Shown here one piece after another: positions 1 through 7,623 of a DNA stretch of 19,463 bases; within the stretch, counting starts at the first letter, position 1, and every line of letters begins with the position of its first letter. This stretch comes from an uncultured Flammeovirgaceae bacterium (GTDB taxonomy: Bacteria > Bacteroidota > Bacteroidia > Cytophagales > Cyclobacteriaceae), in the NCBI GenBank assembly GCA_937138955.1, contig CAKZPJ010000241.1, positions 1-19,463 on the forward strand. The letters run 5' to 3'. The notes under the pieces were generated by a model. The model did not search any database. It was given only the letters and a program-made list of their open reading frames with translations, and was not told where the DNA came from. The position numbers and the translations under genes are program-made.

Positions 1-382
1 CGTAGTACAAAATAGGTAATGTACCAATCCCGGTATGTGCTCCGTAAGCCGTAGAAAATGAACCCGCTGAACCAATTACGTCGGCAATCAACATAGAGGT
101 ATTGAAGTTCATACCTAAGCCGCCGTACTGCTCGGGAATGGCTACACCTAATAATCCCAACTCACCGGCTTTGTCCAACAGCGATGGCATAAAGCCTTCT
201 TCCATACTGTCCATCCGCTCTACGTTAGGAGCAATTTCTTTATCGATAAAATCTTGGGTGGCTTCCGCCATCATTTTTTGTTCTTCGCTAAACTCTTCAG
301 GAATGAAGATGTCTTGAGCTTTAGTTTCTTTCACCAGAAACTCGCCTCCTTTAATTACTTGTTTTTGCTCTAGGGTTTCCAT
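1..382 (-). CDS. Acyl-CoA dehydrogenase, N-terminal fragment (gene runs off left edge)
   Basis: The minus-strand reading frame opens with ATG at 382 and stays open to the window edge (about 127 codons: METLEQKQVIKGGEFLV...). Residues 25-127 match the helical N-terminal domain of acyl-CoA dehydrogenases: an EEQKMMAEATQDFIDKEIAP-type opening, then LGLLGVAIPEQYGGLGMNF, the typical GxxGxxxPExYGG signature. The last visible residues (YGAHTGIGTLPILYY) are the usual Hxx(I/L)G segment near the FAD and substrate site. The enzyme oxidises the alpha-beta bond of an acyl-CoA with FAD in the cytoplasm, normally in fatty-acid beta-oxidation. The extra 20 or so N-terminal residues (KGGEFLVKET) are, from memory, seen in Bacteroidetes fatty-acid enzymes. 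The catalytic Glu and the C-terminal domain lie outside the window, so substrate chain length cannot be judged. A -7 box and palindromes lie just upstream. Confidence 0.9.
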   Translation of the reverse strand, partial: METLEQKQVIKGGEFLVKETKAQDIFIPEEFSEEQKMMAEATQDFIDKEIAPNVERMDSMEEGFMPSLLDKAGELGLLGVAIPEQYGGLGMNFNTSMLIADVIGSAGSFSTAYGAHTGIGTLPILYY

Positions 383-442
383 ACTTGTTATATTTTGACT
401 TTATATACTATAATTACCTCGCCTCTTCTGTGCGAAATACTC

Positions 443-454
443 GTTATGCATAAC
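443..454. promoter_or_regulatory. 12-bp perfect palindrome downstream of the -7 box
   Basis: GTTATGCATAAC is a perfect inverted repeat directly after the -7 box, in the expected transcription-start region of the acyl-CoA dehydrogenase gene. It shares the ATGCAT core with the larger palindrome at 468-507, so both could be bound by the same dimeric regulator. This is inference from symmetry and position. Confidence 0.35.
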
Positions 455-461
455 AAATATA
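454..461 (-). promoter_or_regulatory. Bacteroidetes -7 box for the acyl-CoA dehydrogenase gene
   Basis: On the minus strand this reads TATATTTG, an exact match to the Bacteroidetes sigma-ABfr -7 consensus TAnnTTTG. It lies about 70 nt upstream of the ATG at 382. No clear -33 TTTG is seen at the usual 19-21 nt spacing; that position falls inside the 40-bp palindrome at 468-507. Confidence 0.55.
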
Positions 462-467
462 CGGATA

Positions 468-507
468 TTCTCTAAAAAAGGTATGCATGCATACCTTTTT
501 TAGAGAA
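468..507. promoter_or_regulatory. 40-bp perfect palindrome, candidate operator or bidirectional hairpin
   Basis: Two 20-nt arms with no spacer and no mismatch: left arm TTCTCTAAAAAAGGTATGCA, right arm its exact complement, centre between 487 and 488. It starts 6 nt upstream of the -7 box of the acyl-CoA dehydrogenase promoter and covers the place where the -33 element would sit, which suits an operator for a dimeric regulator of fatty-acid oxidation genes. The alternative is a hairpin: the GGTATG/CATACC stem flanked by A6 and T6 has the shape of a bidirectional terminator, but no gene ends here. Confidence 0.45.
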
Positions 508-583
508 ATTTAAAAGCTTTTCTCAAGTAAAGCTAAAGGGTATAAATATCAATCTCTTGGAATTGAGCTGGTTTTTATCTCAA

Positions 584-605
584 AAGTTGTAACTTAATAT
601 AAGTT
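584..605. promoter_or_regulatory. Overlapping short inverted repeats upstream of the large membrane protein gene
   Basis: AAGTT-GT-AACTT (584-595) overlaps AACTTA-ATA-TAAGTT (591-605), giving three alternating half-sites of the same AAGTT/AACTT word. It lies about 145 bp upstream of the ATG at 751. The rest of 508-750 contains no ORF and no clear TAnnTTTG on the plus strand. A regulatory role is only inferred; AT-rich sequence can give such repeats by chance. Confidence 0.2.
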
Positions 606-750
606 CCAGTAGCCGAATTTTGAATGAGCGATTAACACTTTGAGTGGCTCTCGATAGGTAGGTAGACATTTTCTGTATAGGATATTGAATAAAGAAGGTT
701 ACTTCTAAGCGGGTAATGCTACTAACATATACTACCCAACCTACCTACGT

Positions 751-3700
751 ATGAAATTACGTCGCTCTGTTTCTCGCCGTACCTATATTGTCAGTTTGAC
801 ACTGTTTACACTGGCTGCACTTTTTAGTTACTATTTCCTCGCTTTTTTACCTCAAAAGGAGAACCAACTTATTGCTCAGCGAGTGAGGGCTTTGGATCGG
901 GTTGGTGAGAATTTCCAAGAGAAATTTGCTGTTTTCAACAAGAATATCCTTCAGGGTATTGACGATAGTCTTTATACTGCTTTCATTGAAACTGAACAAG
1001 GTAAACAAGAGATACTTGACCGTATTAAATCGTTAGAAGGCGATTCTAAAGCGTCATTTCTACAAAGGGATAGTATCTTGAACCACCTTGAAGAGAAGCT
1101 TTTAGTGGCAAATAATGCTCTTAGAAAAGCGGAAAAAGAGCTCAAAACTAATAGAGATTCAACGAGCCGAGCTAATCAGCACATTAAGCTTATTGAGAAA
1201 TCTGATTTGGATAATAAAAGTATTCGCTTTAGGAAGCTTTTTACAACATCTTTTGCATCATTTTTCTCACCGCTCAGATTGTCCGAAAGCTTTGATGGCT
1301 ACATCGTTTATCGCGATACCGTATTGATTCATCAAGACATTCCGGGGGAGATTATTCGGGTTCCAGCCCAGCTATACACCGAGCTAGACCAAGGTGAACA
1401 AAAGGGTCGGTTTGCACGCCATAACTTGGAGTCGCGAACCCCGGAACGGTACGAAACCCCGCGGGTTTACGAAGCCGGAACCCAAGTCCAGCTAGCCTCT
1501 ATCAATTATCGATTATTCTGCTCTGACTTTGCTACCGATGATGGCTACAGCACTACCCGATGGACCATCTACGGATTGGTAACCAAGGATACGTTTGATG
1601 CCGAAAAAAAGCGTATTCCGTTTTTAAGTATTATCCTGCTCTCGCTGAGCTTGCTGCTCTTACTATTCTCAATGCCACTGATGAAGCTATTCTTCATGAG
1701 CCCAATTGAGCGACTGCACCGCACAGATGCATTACTAACCCCGCCCACTTTTATTGTTTGCTCAGCTATCACTATGCTCATCATTCTGATTACGGGTAAA
1801 TATTATTTGAGCGATATTCCAAAAGTAGATAATCGCTTGGAAGAACTGGCTGGCGATATTTCACGTAATTTTAAAGATGAAACCCAGAGCATATATCATC
1901 TTGCCAAAGAATCAGAACGGTGTGCATCTCGTTCATCATCGCCAGCATCAAAGAGTGTCGTAGAGCATGGCTCTAGCCTCTGTAATCTTGAAGTTTACCC
2001 GTATCTACGTAACATCTACTGGTTAGATCAGGCAGGAAAGCTAAGGTTTGAATATTCAATGTTAAATCTGAAAGATCAAGAATATACAGAAGAAGATACA
2101 CCGAATTATAAAGACAGAGAGTACTTTCAAGTGCCTCGTCGGGGCGAGGGATTTAAACTTCTGGGCAACGACAGCACATTCTATCTGCAATCGCTGGTGT
2201 CTTGGACGACGGGTGAACCCATCAGTGTGTTTTCAGTACCAATAGACTCATCTACCAAAGAAATTATTCCCCGAGGGAATCAGCAGTCCGAGGTGTTAGC
2301 TATCTCTACGGTACTGCATTCGCTAACTGACCCAGTGCTGCCCCCCGGCTACAGTTTTCATATTATGGATGAACAGGGGCAAGTACTCTATCACGCTAAT
2401 CAGGAGAAGAACCTTCAAGAAAACTTTTTAGAAGAAGTAGATCAAAAGCAGTTTTTAATAGCGGCAATGGCTAGCCGAACCGAAACTACTGATGATGCAC
2501 TGTATTACAACCATAGTTACCGAACGCATTTACAACCTATTGGTGGCATGCCCTGGTATCTAGTAACTACCTACGATAAACAATACTTAGAAGGTCCGTA
2601 TCAGCACATATTGTCTTTTTGTATTCTAGGAATTATACTGATCTCAATTACTTCCGCGCTACAGTTTCTCTCAATCAGTATTATTTACCACCGACCTTCT
2701 AAACTAAAACACAAACTACTCACTTTTCGGTGGCTATGGCCTTATTCAAATATTAAGACTAAATCATCAGACAATGATGCCAGCTCCGATGAGGAATCAC
2801 AAATTCATCACTATCGTATTATCTCTCTCCTTAATCTTACTTATGCAGCAATACTAATAGTTTACCATTCATTTGGTAAGACTTCGCTATCCGAAATGGT
2901 CACCACCTTCTTAGTAGCTATTGTCTTTTCCTACGCAGCTACCTTTGCTTTACTTCAGCGAGTACGAGACCGACGCTACCTGGGGGCTCTGGCAATTTCG
3001 CTAGTAATTTCAGTAGTTATAGCACTACTTAGCTTCTTATTTATTTCTGGAGAAATACGATTGAATTTTCATCTGGCTTTCTGGCTGGTAGCTTTAACAA
3101 TAGTCTTAGGATTTGTAAGTAGAGTTACCACTAAAATTCTGGTCAACCACCAGCAAAACGATCAAGCTAGCAAACGTCTTAAAAAGCAGGATAGCGATTC
3201 AGAAAAATCGGAAGGCGGGTGGAAAAATCTGCTTAAATTGCTTGATGGCGTACCGGGGGAGGTTGCCATTACCTCGCTATTGGTTATAACATTATTGTTA
3301 ATAATATTTATCAACACTGGGCTGATTTCACTGAATTATAATGATGTACTACTCAAGCAAATCTTTGTATGGGCTATTCTTTATCTGTTGGCACTACTAA
3401 CCTGTATTGTAGGTAGTAATCGCTCATTGCTTACTTCAAATATTAGTCAGAAAACCATCGCTACCTCTTCTCCTGAAGCTAGTGGACCATCAATACCTAC
3501 ATTTCAGAAGTATCTGCGAAAAGCAGTCAATAGCTTTAACTGGCTACCAAAATCTCATAGTTACTGCTCCATGATTTTCTCCTACCTCCTACTTAGCAGT
3601 TTTATCTTCGTTTTTTTTCTCTTTAGTAAAACTTATGACTACGAAAAACGAATCTGGAGTAAGTATGGCCTCTACCACATAAGTCAAAAACTGGACGAAA

Positions 3701-5484
3701 AGGAGGGAAAGCTAAGGCAACTCTATAGAATTGATAATCCGGAATATGACCTAGTCAATAGTGCTTATCCGCGATATGATTCTACTAAGAATAAAGCTCT
3801 GTACTATCGATCTTTAGGCGTTTCTGATAATCTAGATAATAAAGTGCCTTCTGGTGCTTATTCTAATATCATCGAGACAGAGTTTGATAGGTTTATTGTT
3901 GAAACCCGCCCAACTATTACTGAGCTATCTACCCTAACCAATGGCTTTGTAAAGCAAAAAGGGAAAGGTTGGAACACTGTTAAAAGTGATTCTCTCAACT
4001 CCCTTCTTGGTATTTCAGTTGAAAACAATGCCTATTTCTCTGGTTCTGACCAACTTATTTTAGCCGCTACTCCTCTCCAGTTTTTAGGTTCATCGCTATT
4101 TAGACTATCACTAAAATATCTGCTTCTGTTGCTTATAATAATTATGCTACTAGGAGTTACTTACCGACTGCTCCGGTTTGGCATATTCCGGTTGTTTGGC
4201 ATGCAAATATTTCATTTTCGGGAAGTTATTCAGGTAGACGATGAACTTATGAAAAGTGAGAGAGATGGAAATAGAGACCCTAAGGAGCAAAATATACAAT
4301 CGCCCCATCGATTTGTAATTTCCATGCCTTTTGCTGGAGCAAAAGAATTATACGGTTCAGAGAATGATGATGAACAAAAAAAGGGCAGCGAAAAATACGT
4401 TAGAATAGATTTTTCTTGGGTATTAGAAGAAAACTTCTACCCCAGTGTAATGGAAGAAGTGCTTCAGAAAAAAGAGGAAAACGTAGTATTAGAACACTTT
4501 AGCTACGGTATTGAGGATCATGTTACCAATCAGCGTCGCCTGACTTTATTAGAGATTTTATTAGCCAATAAGAATCGGGTAACCATTATTTCTAAACTTA
4601 CTCCCATGCAGCTTACGGCCAAGTTTGAAGAGATTGTTGAAAGCGCGGCCAACCCTCGTGACGTGGAAGAGCTAGAAACTCGGGTCTCGCGTTGGAAAGA
4701 TATTCTATCCAGTTTTGTAAAATTGTATTATTCTGATTTAGTGTGCAAGCGCAACCGCGAACGCCTGGCAGAACAGGCCTCGATGGAAGATTTTATCTAC
4801 TACGAAATGAGTGTTAACAAGCCGTACTTTCAACGTATGGATGGCACTTTGGTGAGTAAGTGGTATGAGGATGATCAGTCGGAACAAAACGAGAAAGATG
4901 CACCAGCAGAAGGTAGTAAGCCAGAACAAAGCAGAAAGGATGAGACAAAGATTAAGCTTACTGAATTTGTAGAAAAGCGTATTAAGCAGTATGAGAATAC
5001 CGAAGATATTAAAGAAGAAATTCTACTGAAAATTCAAAGTATGGCTCAGCCATTTTATTTTTCGCTCTGGAATACCTGCTCTAAGGAAGAAAAATACATA
5101 CTGTACGATTTAGCCGACGATGGATTTGTGAACACCCAAAACAAACCAATAATACTGGGGCTGATGGAAAAGGGTCTTATTTTCTACGATGAATCTTTCC
5201 ACGTGATGAATGAAAGCTTCCGCAACTTTATTCTTTCCAACATAAAACAGTCGGAAGCACTGGAAATGGAGCAGGAAGCTCGCAAAAATGGTCGCTGGAG
5301 TGTGTATAGTACGGTAATTCTACTACTTGTTGTGAGCCTGGTTTTCTTTGTGGTATTTGCTCACGAAAGTATTGTTAACCAGTTTGTTGCCTTACTAGCC
5401 GGGGTAACCGCCGCTGTTCCGTATTTGCTACGCTTGGTAGGTTTAATTGGTCTATCAACTGGTAATCGGAGTAGTAGTGATTAA
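751..5484 (+). CDS. 1577-aa multi-pass membrane sensor protein with Cache-like domain and degenerate NTPase-like cytosolic region
   Basis: I do not recognise this as a named gene. About 14 membrane segments are visible (near residues 11-33, 290-313, 332-350, 618-640, 690-706, 712-735, 743-766, 772-792, 838-858, 866-887, 940-959, 1116-1138, 1518-1537, 1545-1567), giving a self-consistent topology. Three large loops fall outside the membrane: 34-289, 351-617 and 960-1115. Residues 411-610 look like a double Cache domain: YKDREYFQVP, then ISVFSVPI, a VLAIS strand, YSFHIMDEQGQVLYH and a GMPWYLVTTYD ending. The cytosolic part 1139-1515 contains ENVVLEHFSYG and NRVTIISKL, which resemble Walker-B and sensor-1 strands of AAA/STAND ATPases, and 1445-1500 resembles a winged helix (YILYDLADDGFV...LMEKGLIFYD). 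No Walker A (GxxxxGK[ST]), histidine kinase, GGDEF or methyl-accepting region is present. The most likely role is extracytoplasmic ligand sensing; the output is unknown. Confidence 0.85.
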   Translation: MKLRRSVSRRTYIVSLTLFTLAALFSYYFLAFLPQKENQLIAQRVRALDRVGENFQEKFAVFNKNILQGIDDSLYTAFIETEQGKQEILDRIKSLEGDSKASFLQRDSILNHLEEKLLVANNALRKAEKELKTNRDSTSRANQHIKLIEKSDLDNKSIRFRKLFTTSFASFFSPLRLSESFDGYIVYRDTVLIHQDIPGEIIRVPAQLYTELDQGEQKGRFARHNLESRTPERYETPRVYEAGTQVQLASINYRLFCSDFATDDGYSTTRWTIYGLVTKDTFDAEKKRIPFLSIILLSLSLLLLLFSMPLMKLFFMSPIERLHRTDALLTPPTFIVCSAITMLIILITGKYYLSDIPKVDNRLEELAGDISRNFKDETQSIYHLAKESERCASRSSSPASKSVVEHGSSLCNLEVYPYLRNIYWLDQAGKLRFEYSMLNLKDQEYTEEDTPNYKDREYFQVPRRGEGFKLLGNDSTFYLQSLVSWTTGEPISVFSVPIDSSTKEIIPRGNQQSEVLAISTVLHSLTDPVLPPGYSFHIMDEQGQVLYHANQEKNLQENFLEEVDQKQFLIAAMASRTETTDDALYYNHSYRTHLQPIGGMPWYLVTTYDKQYLEGPYQHILSFCILGIILISITSALQFLSISIIYHRPSKLKHKLLTFRWLWPYSNIKTKSSDNDASSDEESQIHHYRIISLLNLTYAAILIVYHSFGKTSLSEMVTTFLVAIVFSYAATFALLQRVRDRRYLGALAISLVISVVIALLSFLFISGEIRLNFHLAFWLVALTIVLGFVSRVTTKILVNHQQNDQASKRLKKQDSDSEKSEGGWKNLLKLLDGVPGEVAITSLLVITLLLIIFINTGLISLNYNDVLLKQIFVWAILYLLALLTCIVGSNRSLLTSNISQKTIATSSPEASGPSIPTFQKYLRKAVNSFNWLPKSHSYCSMIFSYLLLSSFIFVFFLFSKTYDYEKRIWSKYGLYHISQKLDEKEGKLRQLYRIDNPEYDLVNSAYPRYDSTKNKALYYRSLGVSDNLDNKVPSGAYSNIIETEFDRFIVETRPTITELSTLTNGFVKQKGKGWNTVKSDSLNSLLGISVENNAYFSGSDQLILAATPLQFLGSSLFRLSLKYLLLLLIIIMLLGVTYRLLRFGIFRLFGMQIFHFREVIQVDDELMKSERDGNRDPKEQNIQSPHRFVISMPFAGAKELYGSENDDEQKKGSEKYVRIDFSWVLEENFYPSVMEEVLQKKEENVVLEHFSYGIEDHVTNQRRLTLLEILLANKNRVTIISKLTPMQLTAKFEEIVESAANPRDVEELETRVSRWKDILSSFVKLYYSDLVCKRNRERLAEQASMEDFIYYEMSVNKPYFQRMDGTLVSKWYEDDQSEQNEKDAPAEGSKPEQSRKDETKIKLTEFVEKRIKQYENTEDIKEEILLKIQSMAQPFYFSLWNTCSKEEKYILYDLADDGFVNTQNKPIILGLMEKGLIFYDESFHVMNESFRNFILSNIKQSEALEMEQEARKNGRWSVYSTVILLLVVSLVFFVVFAHESIVNQFVALLAGVTAAVPYLLRLVGLIGLSTGNRSSSD

Positions 5485-5532
5485 TAAATGATGATTAATA
5501 CTGGGCATTTTGCCACTAATCACCATTCATTG
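5482..5532 (+). terminator. Hairpin overlapping the stop codon of the large membrane protein gene
   Basis: An 18-nt arm (5482-5499, including the TAA stop) pairs with 5515-5532. The four differences between the arms are all transitions that leave G-U pairs in RNA. Inside lies a GGCA-TTT-TGCC hairpin (504-514). No U-tract follows, so this may be a 3'-end stabilising structure rather than an intrinsic terminator. Its ATGATGATTAAT-type sequence resembles the inverted repeat at 12258-12324. Confidence 0.35.
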
Positions 5533-5541
5533 CCTAGGCAC

Positions 5542-5576
5542 TTTGCTGTAAATTCATCGAAACATTTTTATATTCG
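5542..5576 (+). promoter_or_regulatory. Possible Bacteroidetes-type promoter for the 60-aa gene
   Basis: TTTG at 5542-5545 and TATATTCG at 5569-5576 (7 of 8 to TAnnTTTG) lie upstream of the ATG at 5605, leaving a leader of about 28 nt. The 23-nt spacer is longer than the usual 19-21, so the pair is only suggestive. It would allow the small gene to be expressed separately from the large gene upstream. Confidence 0.3.
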
Positions 5577-5604
5577 TTGCGTTTAACCGAAAAAACCAAA
5601 CATT

Positions 5605-5787
5605 ATGGAAACATCTGCTCAAGCTACTCAAGATTTACAAAAAGAGATTAAGACACTCGAGGCTCAACTAACCGGAGACATGTTCAAAGACATGGAAATC
5701 CGCGATAAGATTCATAACCTAAAAATGAAGCAAACCGGCACCAAGCCTATGGACTCTCAGATTGACTGCGTAGGCTGCGGGAGCTAG
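5605..5787 (+). CDS. Small (60 aa) helical protein with C-terminal CVGCGS
   Basis: Starts METSAQATQDLQKEIKTLEA and ends DSQIDCVGCGS. Residues 8-48 are charged and heptad-like (LQKEIKTLEAQL, IRDKIHNLKMK), suggesting one or two amphipathic helices or a short coiled coil. The tail has two cysteines spaced CxxC, which could bind metal, form a disulphide or be modified; nothing in the sequence decides. No signal peptide or membrane segment is seen, so it is probably cytosolic. The ORF has a plausible promoter, starts 120 bp after the large membrane protein gene and is followed within 15 nt by a strong intrinsic terminator. Together these make it very likely to be a real gene despite its size. Function is unknown; a link to the upstream sensor protein is possible from proximity only. 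Confidence 0.75.
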   Translation: METSAQATQDLQKEIKTLEAQLTGDMFKDMEIRDKIHNLKMKQTGTKPMDSQIDCVGCGS

Positions 5788-5801
5788 TTACCACACTTGA
5801 T

Positions 5802-5830
5802 AAAGCCGAACTAGTTTCGGCTTTTGTTTT
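5802..5830 (+). terminator. Intrinsic terminator of the 60-aa gene
   Basis: A 9-bp perfect stem AAAGCCGAA / TTCGGCTTT with loop CTAGT, running into a T-rich tract (TTTTGTTTTTATT). It begins 15 nt after the stop codon of the 60-aa ORF. Confidence 0.85.
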
Positions 5831-6074
5831 TATTAAGCTTCTCAATCTTACGGTGGGCGCTTCCATGCAATGTCTTGGCTACGATTGTTAACTCATTGAT
5901 GTGTCATTTGGTCAGCGTGACTTTTTTTTGCTCAAAACCATATCAAATGCATCTGACATCCGCCTTGCCCTTCGGAAGTTCGCAGGTAAAGACTATCGGT
6001 AAGTGCTTCCTATAGTTTAAGCTGAATTAGGCTACTTGTTTGTAGATGACTGTAAACATTTCCGAACATATAAG

Positions 6075-6096
6075 TATTTGTAAACGGTTACGAATA
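6075..6096. promoter_or_regulatory. LacI-like operator candidate
   Basis: TATTTGTAA-ACGG-TTACGAATA has 9-nt arms with one mismatch and a central CG. The core GTAAACGGTTAC resembles operators of LacI-family regulators (GTAAACGNTTAC type). It lies about 260 bp upstream of the lipoprotein gene at 6355. No LacI-type regulator gene is in the window, so this rests on motif likeness alone. Confidence 0.25.
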
Positions 6097-6250
6097 ATAC
6101 AATATGTAACACTATTTTCAATATACTCTTAGTACTGTTATCATTAGTAAATCAGACAAATGCGCTGTGGGTATAAGTGAAATAACGGCCATATGGCGTA
6201 TATCCATTTGTTGTGGACAATCTAATTTGAGACTAAATAACCTACAAAAT

Positions 6251-6276
6251 AAAAACCTTATATGATGAAGGTTTTT
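6251..6276. terminator. Terminator-like hairpin before the lipoprotein gene
   Basis: AAAAACCTT (6251-6259) and AAGGTTTTT (6268-6276) form a 9-bp perfect stem with an 8-nt loop and A/T tracts on both sides, the shape of a weak bidirectional terminator. It lies 78 bp upstream of the ATG at 6355 with no annotated gene ending before it. It may therefore end an unrecognised transcript from 5831-6250 or act in the leader of the lipoprotein mRNA. Confidence 0.4.
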
Positions 6277-6354
6277 AAACTGAGTTTATTATATATTTAT
6301 GATGGAAACCTCAACCCTTTGCACTTAATCGTCTCAGTATCATTCCGATAGCAC

Positions 6355-7623
6355 ATGAAAAACATAGCGTTATATTTTGTTGTATTTATTTTAATGTCAT
6401 GCAATTCTGTTAGGAAAGAATCATCTCAACCTATTCGTTTGGAAATTCAGCAATTGACACATGGCAATAAACATCATTTTTTTGGATATATCGGGCAATG
6501 CCTTACTATTCCCTGGAATGCAGGTAATCGCTATGTTTTGGGTTTAGAAATTGATAGAATTGACCGCATGCCTCATCCACAAGATTCTGCGCGTGTATTT
6601 ATTATAGACACGAAAAACGACAATGAAATAATTTACCTCGACAAAACCAATGCATGGAATCCTCAGCAAGGAACTATGTTTTTTTGGAATCCTAATGCAG
6701 CAGAAACACAGTTTTTCTTTAATGACAGGGATGTTGAAACTGGGGAGGTGTATACAGTACTCTACGATATAAAACTGAAAAAGCGAATTAAAGAGTATCG
6801 TTACGATAATGTTCATATAGCAAATGGTGGCGTTGCAAGTGATGGATCATTTTTTATGGCATTAAACTATGGCAGGTTAGCACGTTTGCGTTTGGTAACA
6901 GGCTATCCTGGTGCTCTTGATTGGTCAAAGGATGATTTAGCGCCTGAAGATGATGGAATCTTTAAAGTAGATATTGAAACAGGCGAAAAGGAATTAATTG
7001 TATCGTACAAGCAGATGGAGGATGAGATAAAGAAAAAGAATACAGATTATATACATTCTGGTTTATTTGTTAACCACACCTTATTAAATCGCAATGCTTC
7101 GCGGCTCTACTTTTTTGCGCGTGCAGGATGGGGTGTTGACGATGTGCGCGATGTGCGCACAAATATTCCGTTTACTGTTAATTTGGATGGCAGTAACTTA
7201 AAGCAACATGATTTACATATTGGTGGTCATCCAGAGTGGGGTGAGGGAACCATTATGATTGGACGCGAAGGTAAAAGACAGATATTTTATGATGTTGATA
7301 AACAAGAGGTAGTTGGTCAGATAGGTACCAGTGAGTTATTTCCGAACCCGGAAGGTGATATATCATTGTCGCCAGAGGGCGATTGGTTTGTTAATGGATT
7401 TATGGATGCAATGAATGATGGTAGTGAAAACTTTTATGCGTTTTATCGTCAAAGCGATAGTACTTATATTCGCAGTATTGGCATGGGAAGGGGATCATAT
7501 AGAGGTGATATTCGTATAGATCCTGCACCGCGTTGGAATCGAACTAGTGATGCTATTCTTGTTCCGGGGATCGATTCAAATCAAACTCGACAAATGTTTG
7601 TGATAAAATTAATAGAAGAGTAG
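6355..7623 (+). CDS. Lipoprotein with TolB/oligogalacturonate-lyase-like beta-propeller
   Basis: 422 aa. The N-terminus is a lipoprotein signal (hydrophobic residues 5-14, lipobox LMSC with Cys16), so the mature protein is probably membrane-anchored and faces the periplasm or surface. The body shows repeated blade-like strands with W/F and D/N turns: ARVFIIDTKNDNE (about 79-91), NAWNPQQGTMFFWNP (100-114), ETQFFFNDRDVETGEVYTVLYDI (116-138), and later DGIFKVDIETGEKELIVSY. This organisation resembles the TolB/WD40-like propellers of oligogalacturonate-lyase-type proteins. No catalytic residues can be assigned, so it may bind or process a carbohydrate, or be purely structural. Codon choice is AT-richer (many TTA, AAT, GAT, ATA) than its neighbours and it is isolated by about 570 bp and 410 bp of gene-poor DNA, which suggests separate acquisition. 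Confidence 0.8.
   Translation: MKNIALYFVVFILMSCNSVRKESSQPIRLEIQQLTHGNKHHFFGYIGQCLTIPWNAGNRYVLGLEIDRIDRMPHPQDSARVFIIDTKNDNEIIYLDKTNAWNPQQGTMFFWNPNAAETQFFFNDRDVETGEVYTVLYDIKLKKRIKEYRYDNVHIANGGVASDGSFFMALNYGRLARLRLVTGYPGALDWSKDDLAPEDDGIFKVDIETGEKELIVSYKQMEDEIKKKNTDYIHSGLFVNHTLLNRNASRLYFFARAGWGVDDVRDVRTNIPFTVNLDGSNLKQHDLHIGGHPEWGEGTIMIGREGKRQIFYDVDKQEVVGQIGTSELFPNPEGDISLSPEGDWFVNGFMDAMNDGSENFYAFYRQSDSTYIRSIGMGRGSYRGDIRIDPAPRWNRTSDAILVPGIDSNQTRQMFVIKLIEE

Larger units (their letters stand above)
5831..6354. other. Gene-poor stretch upstream of the lipoprotein gene
   Basis: No convincing gene in 524 bp. On the minus strand about 5820-5960, short open pieces in shifting frames (for example HINELTIVAKTLHGSAHRK, ending in a stop inside the terminator) could be remains of a decayed gene, but I recognise no family. 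From about 6040 onward the sequence is AT-rich and holds one inverted repeat (6075-6096) and one hairpin (6251-6276), listed separately. Confidence 0.4.

Noticed and set aside
102..317. Plus-strand 71-codon frame at the left edge
   Set aside because: It lies wholly antisense to the clear acyl-CoA dehydrogenase frame.
751..5484. Hybrid histidine kinase or diguanylate cyclase
   Set aside because: The Cache-like domain suggests signalling, but no HisKA, HATPase, GGDEF, EAL or MCP motifs are found in the cytosolic parts.
5824..6015. Plus-strand 63-codon frame after the terminator
   Set aside because: It starts inside the terminator tract and has a cysteine- and leucine-rich composition typical of chance frames; no ribosome binding site or family likeness.
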